Below, piece by piece: positions 6,409 through 8,768 of a DNA stretch of 8,768 nucleotides. This stretch comes from an uncultured Oscillospiraceae bacterium. Lineage in GTDB: Bacteria > Bacillota > Clostridia > Oscillospirales > Oscillospiraceae. Position 1 is the stretch's first letter. Each line of letters starts with the position of its first letter. The translations under genes and the position numbers were made by a program. The notes beneath the pieces are model-generated. The model had not been told where the DNA came from. It ran no database searches and saw nothing but the letters and a program-made list of their open reading frames with translations. The stretch covers positions 194,689 to 203,456 of the forward strand of contig CAJUQN010000001.1 in the NCBI GenBank assembly GCA_910588625.1. Reading direction: 5' to 3'.

Positions 6409-7344
6409 TCACCTTGCCTCGAACTCAATGCGGAGACTTGGATCGGTTTCAGTTTCCAGCACAATATTGTTGTAGCGGCTGATAATATCCGACAAGGTAG
6501 AGTTACGCTTTGCTTCATCAAATAAGCTGTGTTCATATACATTTGCGGATAAGAATTGCTGAATATCCCACACCTCTACGCGCCCAGCAAGGCCAGCATC
6601 TTCCGCCAGGTTCAGCGCCGTATGCACGCGCTCAAAAATTGTGATGATAACAGGATGACACCCGCTCCGCAAATTGGCTTTACATTTTTCAATCAGGAGC
6701 GCCCCTGGCATAGTAGTACAGTGGATAATCGTGCTATTGATGACAAAATCACCGTTACGATCCGTTGGGCCGTCCGCTACTGAAGCGCCATGAATTTCAA
6801 AAGCTCCTTCCGGCATAATAAGGCAGAGTTTAGCTGCCACCAAATGCTGCAACACCGTTCCAAGATACTGCGTACCCGGATTCTGCTTTTGCCGCTTTTT
6901 TGCCTGCTCAAACAGTTCGTCCAAATTAGCGCCGATTGTTTTAGATGTGTCAGCAGTCAAAACGAACGGCTGATTTCTAAAATACTCTCTAACCTGTTCC
7001 GCCCAAAATGCTTCGACAACGGCAAAGTCTACGGCTTCATCTGTATTCCACGCATTGAGAAAATCCACATATTTAATCATCAATCCCATGCTGCCCCGGC
7101 TGGTTCGCCCGCCTTCAGCCGACAGTTGTTGGGTAATGCTATGCTCTTTCAAAATCTTTTTCAGATTTCCGCCGCCTAACCCAGCTACTTGCCCCTTGCT
7201 GCTGGTCTGAAAATCATCAGGATTCAACGGAAACTGCTTGTCCTGCACCAAACGAGTAAACTGCACGACCAGCGATAGCGGGCCTTTGGTAAAAATATTG
7301 TTTTCAGCTTGAAATGCTTTCAAGCGTTCTTCTGGATTAATCAT
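6409..7344 (-). CDS. DUF4928-type protein, probable restriction endonuclease partner of the methyltransferase
   Basis: The 311-aa soluble protein resembles the DUF4928 family, which commonly lies beside C5-methyltransferases. It has no membrane or signal segment. Visible blocks are a Gly-rich stretch AGLGGGN with EGGRTSRGS (54-85), YLGTVLQHLVAAKLCLI (160-176), and a C-terminal core with GDFVINSTIIHCTTMPG and LLIEKCKANL (198-225). The acidic and lysine residues of that core (Asp199, Glu219, Lys220/222) could be a divergent PD-(D/E)XK site, but the E-x-K spacing is not canonical. The ATG at 7344 overlaps the methyltransferase stop by 8 nt, with CGGAGG 9 nt upstream. A longer TTG-started version (7362) would begin inside that site. 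The endonuclease role is inferred from position between methyltransferase and vsr. Confidence 0.72.
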   Translation of the reverse strand: MINPEERLKAFQAENNIFTKGPLSLVVQFTRLVQDKQFPLNPDDFQTSSKGQVAGLGGGNLKKILKEHSITQQLSAEGGRTSRGSMGLMIKYVDFLNAWNTDEAVDFAVVEAFWAEQVREYFRNQPFVLTADTSKTIGANLDELFEQAKKRQKQNPGTQYLGTVLQHLVAAKLCLIMPEGAFEIHGASVADGPTDRNGDFVINSTIIHCTTMPGALLIEKCKANLRSGCHPVIITIFERVHTALNLAEDAGLAGRVEVWDIQQFLSANVYEHSLFDEAKRNSTLSDIISRYNNIVLETETDPSLRIEFEAR

Positions 7345-8443
7345 CGTATACTGCCTCCGCAATTTTTGTTAAGAAGCGTTCGCCAATAAACCGTGCCACG
7401 GGCATCGCTACTGCATCGCCCATCGCTTTATATCCATCGTTATAGCTACCAGGCAGAATAAAACTATCTGGCGCTCCCATAAGCCGAGCGGCCTCGCGGA
7501 CAGTTAGCAATCGCGCATGGGTCATTCCATCCTTTTTGACTACTAAATATTGCTTACTGCTCCCGCCCTCTGGCGTCCGTAGACACCCTGCAATACCATC
7601 AAAACGCAATTCAAGCTGTTGTTCGCCGTGTCGAGTCCGGCGATAGCCCGTGGCATAAACAGTATTATGAGCATTCAGTTTGGTTTGATGCCGTTCCGGC
7701 ACCAGCCGGAGTACGTTGTCCTTATCAAAGGGAGCTGTATCATCCACAATGTCTTTCAACGTTTTGCTGCGCCGCAACGGTTTTCCTGTTTTCCACCATA
7801 TCCATTGCGGTAAAGAACGCCCCAGTTCAATCGCTGTTTTAGTATGTAACCAGCATGGGCCATCGCCAACTAACTCGTCTGGAATTTGACAGCCATGCTC
7901 CACAGCGAGAATAAATACTCTTGGTCTGGACTGCGGTACAAAATACGAAGCATTTAACACGATTGCTCCGCAATCATAGCCACGCTCGACAAGGGCCGTG
8001 TGGAGGATGCGATAATTATTGCCTTTACTTGTGGAAAGAAGCCCAACTACGTTTTCTAACAGCAAAATTTTGGGACGTTGTTCCATCTCGTCTAAAACAC
8101 GCAGCCATTCCCATACAAGTCCGCTTCTCGACGCATGGATACCGCCCAACGAACCGGCTAATGACAAATCTTGGCAGGGAAAGCTGGCCCACGACAAATG
8201 GGCGCACGGTAACTCATATCCTCGAATATTTTTGATATCATCAAGTTCAAAATGGTTATCACCAAAGTTAGCTTTATAAACAGTTGCCTTTTGCTCGCTG
8301 ATATCGTTAGCCCAAACAGGCGCAAACATCCCCTTTAAACCATAGGCCACAAGTCCACTTCCGGCAAAAAATTCGTGCATTGTCCACGGTGCGGAGGATA
8401 AGTCTATTTTTTGTTGTTCAAACATGGTGCTTTGTAGCATCAT
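7337..8443 (-). CDS. DNA (cytosine-5) methyltransferase
   Basis: This 368-aa enzyme transfers a methyl group from S-adenosylmethionine to C5 of cytosine in a specific site. All key motifs are present and in order: I FFAGSG (25-30), IV FPCQDLS with the catalytic Cys90, VI LLENV (128-132), VIII QSRPRVF (171-177), IX RLLTVREAARLMGAP (311-325) and X YKAMGDAVAMP (338-348). The target-recognition region is about 180-285; the site itself cannot be read from sequence. The start is the first of two tandem ATGs (8443, 8440), 5 and 8 nt after GGAGG. It overlaps the regulator gene by 26 nt upstream and the DUF4928 gene by 8 nt downstream. With vsr two genes later, this looks like a type II restriction-modification locus. 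Confidence 0.96.
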   Translation of the reverse strand: MMLQSTMFEQQKIDLSSAPWTMHEFFAGSGLVAYGLKGMFAPVWANDISEQKATVYKANFGDNHFELDDIKNIRGYELPCAHLSWASFPCQDLSLAGSLGGIHASRSGLVWEWLRVLDEMEQRPKILLLENVVGLLSTSKGNNYRILHTALVERGYDCGAIVLNASYFVPQSRPRVFILAVEHGCQIPDELVGDGPCWLHTKTAIELGRSLPQWIWWKTGKPLRRSKTLKDIVDDTAPFDKDNVLRLVPERHQTKLNAHNTVYATGYRRTRHGEQQLELRFDGIAGCLRTPEGGSSKQYLVVKKDGMTHARLLTVREAARLMGAPDSFILPGSYNDGYKAMGDAVAMPVARFIGERFLTKIAEAVYDD

Positions 8444-8624
8444 CTTTTCCTCCCGTATTGCGCCTTTTATCTCCCGTTGGTTTCTTTGCGTCTCTTGGAA
8501 TAATCCAAATCCGGCTCATACGCGCTACTCCAGCAATTCGTCCCTCTTTACAAAGAATTTGGACTTGCCGTGGCGTTATACCCCATTTTTCGGCGGCTTC
8601 CTGAACCGTAATAAATTCGTTCAC
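8418..8624 (-). CDS. Small winged-helix/HTH DNA-binding protein, likely operon regulator
   Basis: The protein is 68 aa. Residues 4-25 (FITVQEAAEKWGITPRQVQI) form a MerR/excisionase-like helix-turn-helix, followed by a wing GRIAGVARMSRIWIIP (28-43) and a basic tail. The GTG at 8624 has GAGGTG 6 nt upstream; a TTG at 8648 would add eight residues and lacks a good site. The gene is first in the defence operon and overlaps the methyltransferase start by 26 nt. It probably binds the palindrome in its own promoter and times methyltransferase and nuclease production, like restriction-modification controller proteins, though it is not a classical C protein. That role is inference. An excisionase-like role is possible but fits the context less well. 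Confidence 0.75.
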   Translation of the reverse strand: MNEFITVQEAAEKWGITPRQVQILCKEGRIAGVARMSRIWIIPRDAKKPTGDKRRNTGGKDDATKHHV

Positions 8625-8669
8625 GTTTGACACCTCAAACTGCTTCAAAATCTGCCATATTTCACTATC

Positions 8670-8698
8670 ATTATATTCGTTTGAACGAAATTAGTCAA
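8670..8698 (-). promoter_or_regulatory. Sigma-70-type promoter of the defence operon
   Basis: On the minus strand TTGACT (8698-8693, five of six to consensus) is followed after exactly 17 nt by TATAAT (8675-8670, perfect). Transcription should start near 8663, giving a leader of about 39 nt before the GTG at 8624. No other comparably good promoter is evident before the later operon genes. Confidence 0.8.
8676..8689. promoter_or_regulatory. Palindromic operator in the promoter spacer
   Basis: TTCGTT-TG-AACGAA is a palindrome with 6-bp arms. It starts directly next to the -10 box and fills all but 3 nt of the 17-nt spacer between the -35 and -10 boxes. A protein bound here would block RNA polymerase. 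The helix-turn-helix protein encoded by the first gene is the natural candidate. No second copy was found in the leader. Confidence 0.6.
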
Positions 8699-8768
8699 GC
8701 TGTTTCAGTAAAGCGTATGTGTAACAAAATCGTTGGCAAGGGGGGCTGGCACTCAATAAGACCAGTAG

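Noticed and set aside
6315..6542. Minus-strand 75-aa frame overlapping vsr and the DUF4928 gene
   Set aside because: Alternative frame fully covered by two well-supported genes.
6409..7362. TTG-started 317-aa version of the DUF4928 protein
   Set aside because: The TTG lies directly before the CGGAGG that serves the ATG at 7344, so the extra six residues are the ribosome-binding site itself.
8418..8648. TTG-started 76-aa version of the regulator
   Set aside because: No ribosome-binding site before the TTG, whereas GTG 8624 has GAGGTG 6 nt upstream and gives the usual N-terminus for this domain.
8699..8768. Right edge considered as an attachment site or gene end
   Set aside because: No start, stop-and-terminator pattern or repeat matching the rest of the window could be established in the 70 bases visible.

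Overview
All confidently identified genes in this window lie on the minus strand, so it reads from right (8.7 kb) to left. The GC-rich chemoreceptor and lipoprotein genes, strong AGGAGG-type ribosome-binding sites, frequent GTG starts and GC-rich miniature inverted-repeat elements suggest a gut-type Clostridia, perhaps an Oscillospiraceae relative (Flavonifractor-like). This is inference from composition and gene style, not a match to a known genome.

Right part (about 8700 to 3651): one defence operon. A near-consensus promoter (8670-8698) has a 14-bp palindrome filling its spacer. It drives, in order: a 68-aa winged-helix regulator, a complete C5-cytosine DNA methyltransferase, a DUF4928-type protein that is probably the cognate restriction endonuclease, a Vsr T:G-mismatch endonuclease, a TIGR02391/Ymh-type HEPN protein with an intact R-X4-H RNase motif, and a PD-(D/E)XK nuclease-like gene of about 491 codons. 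The first five genes overlap or nearly touch. The last is broken by an in-frame stop (4973-4975) and a frameshift near 4643. DNA in the 3' half of the operon is much more AT-rich than the rest of the window.

Middle part (3650 to 760): a GC-rich two-gene unit. A dCache/HAMP methyl-accepting chemotaxis receptor is coupled by an ATGA overlap to a small secreted FMN-binding lipoprotein with a flavinylation motif. The pair suggests redox- or electron-acceptor-linked taxis. It is bracketed by two related MITEs (620-759 and 3520-3649). They share TATAGCA ends, TA flanks and GTAGGG(G)CGG arms, and each sits a few bases past a stop codon.

Left part (760 to 1): about 740 bp without a convincing gene. 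It holds a long hairpin terminator for minus-strand transcripts (404-482), two copies of a TGACGGCA palindrome 42 bp apart, and a hairpin cluster resembling an origin of transfer. At the very edge are the ribosome-binding site and first nine codons of a minus-strand gene that looks like a MobC-type relaxosome gene. This suggests the window is part of an integrative conjugative or mobilizable element, with the defence operon, and possibly the chemoreceptor pair, as cargo.
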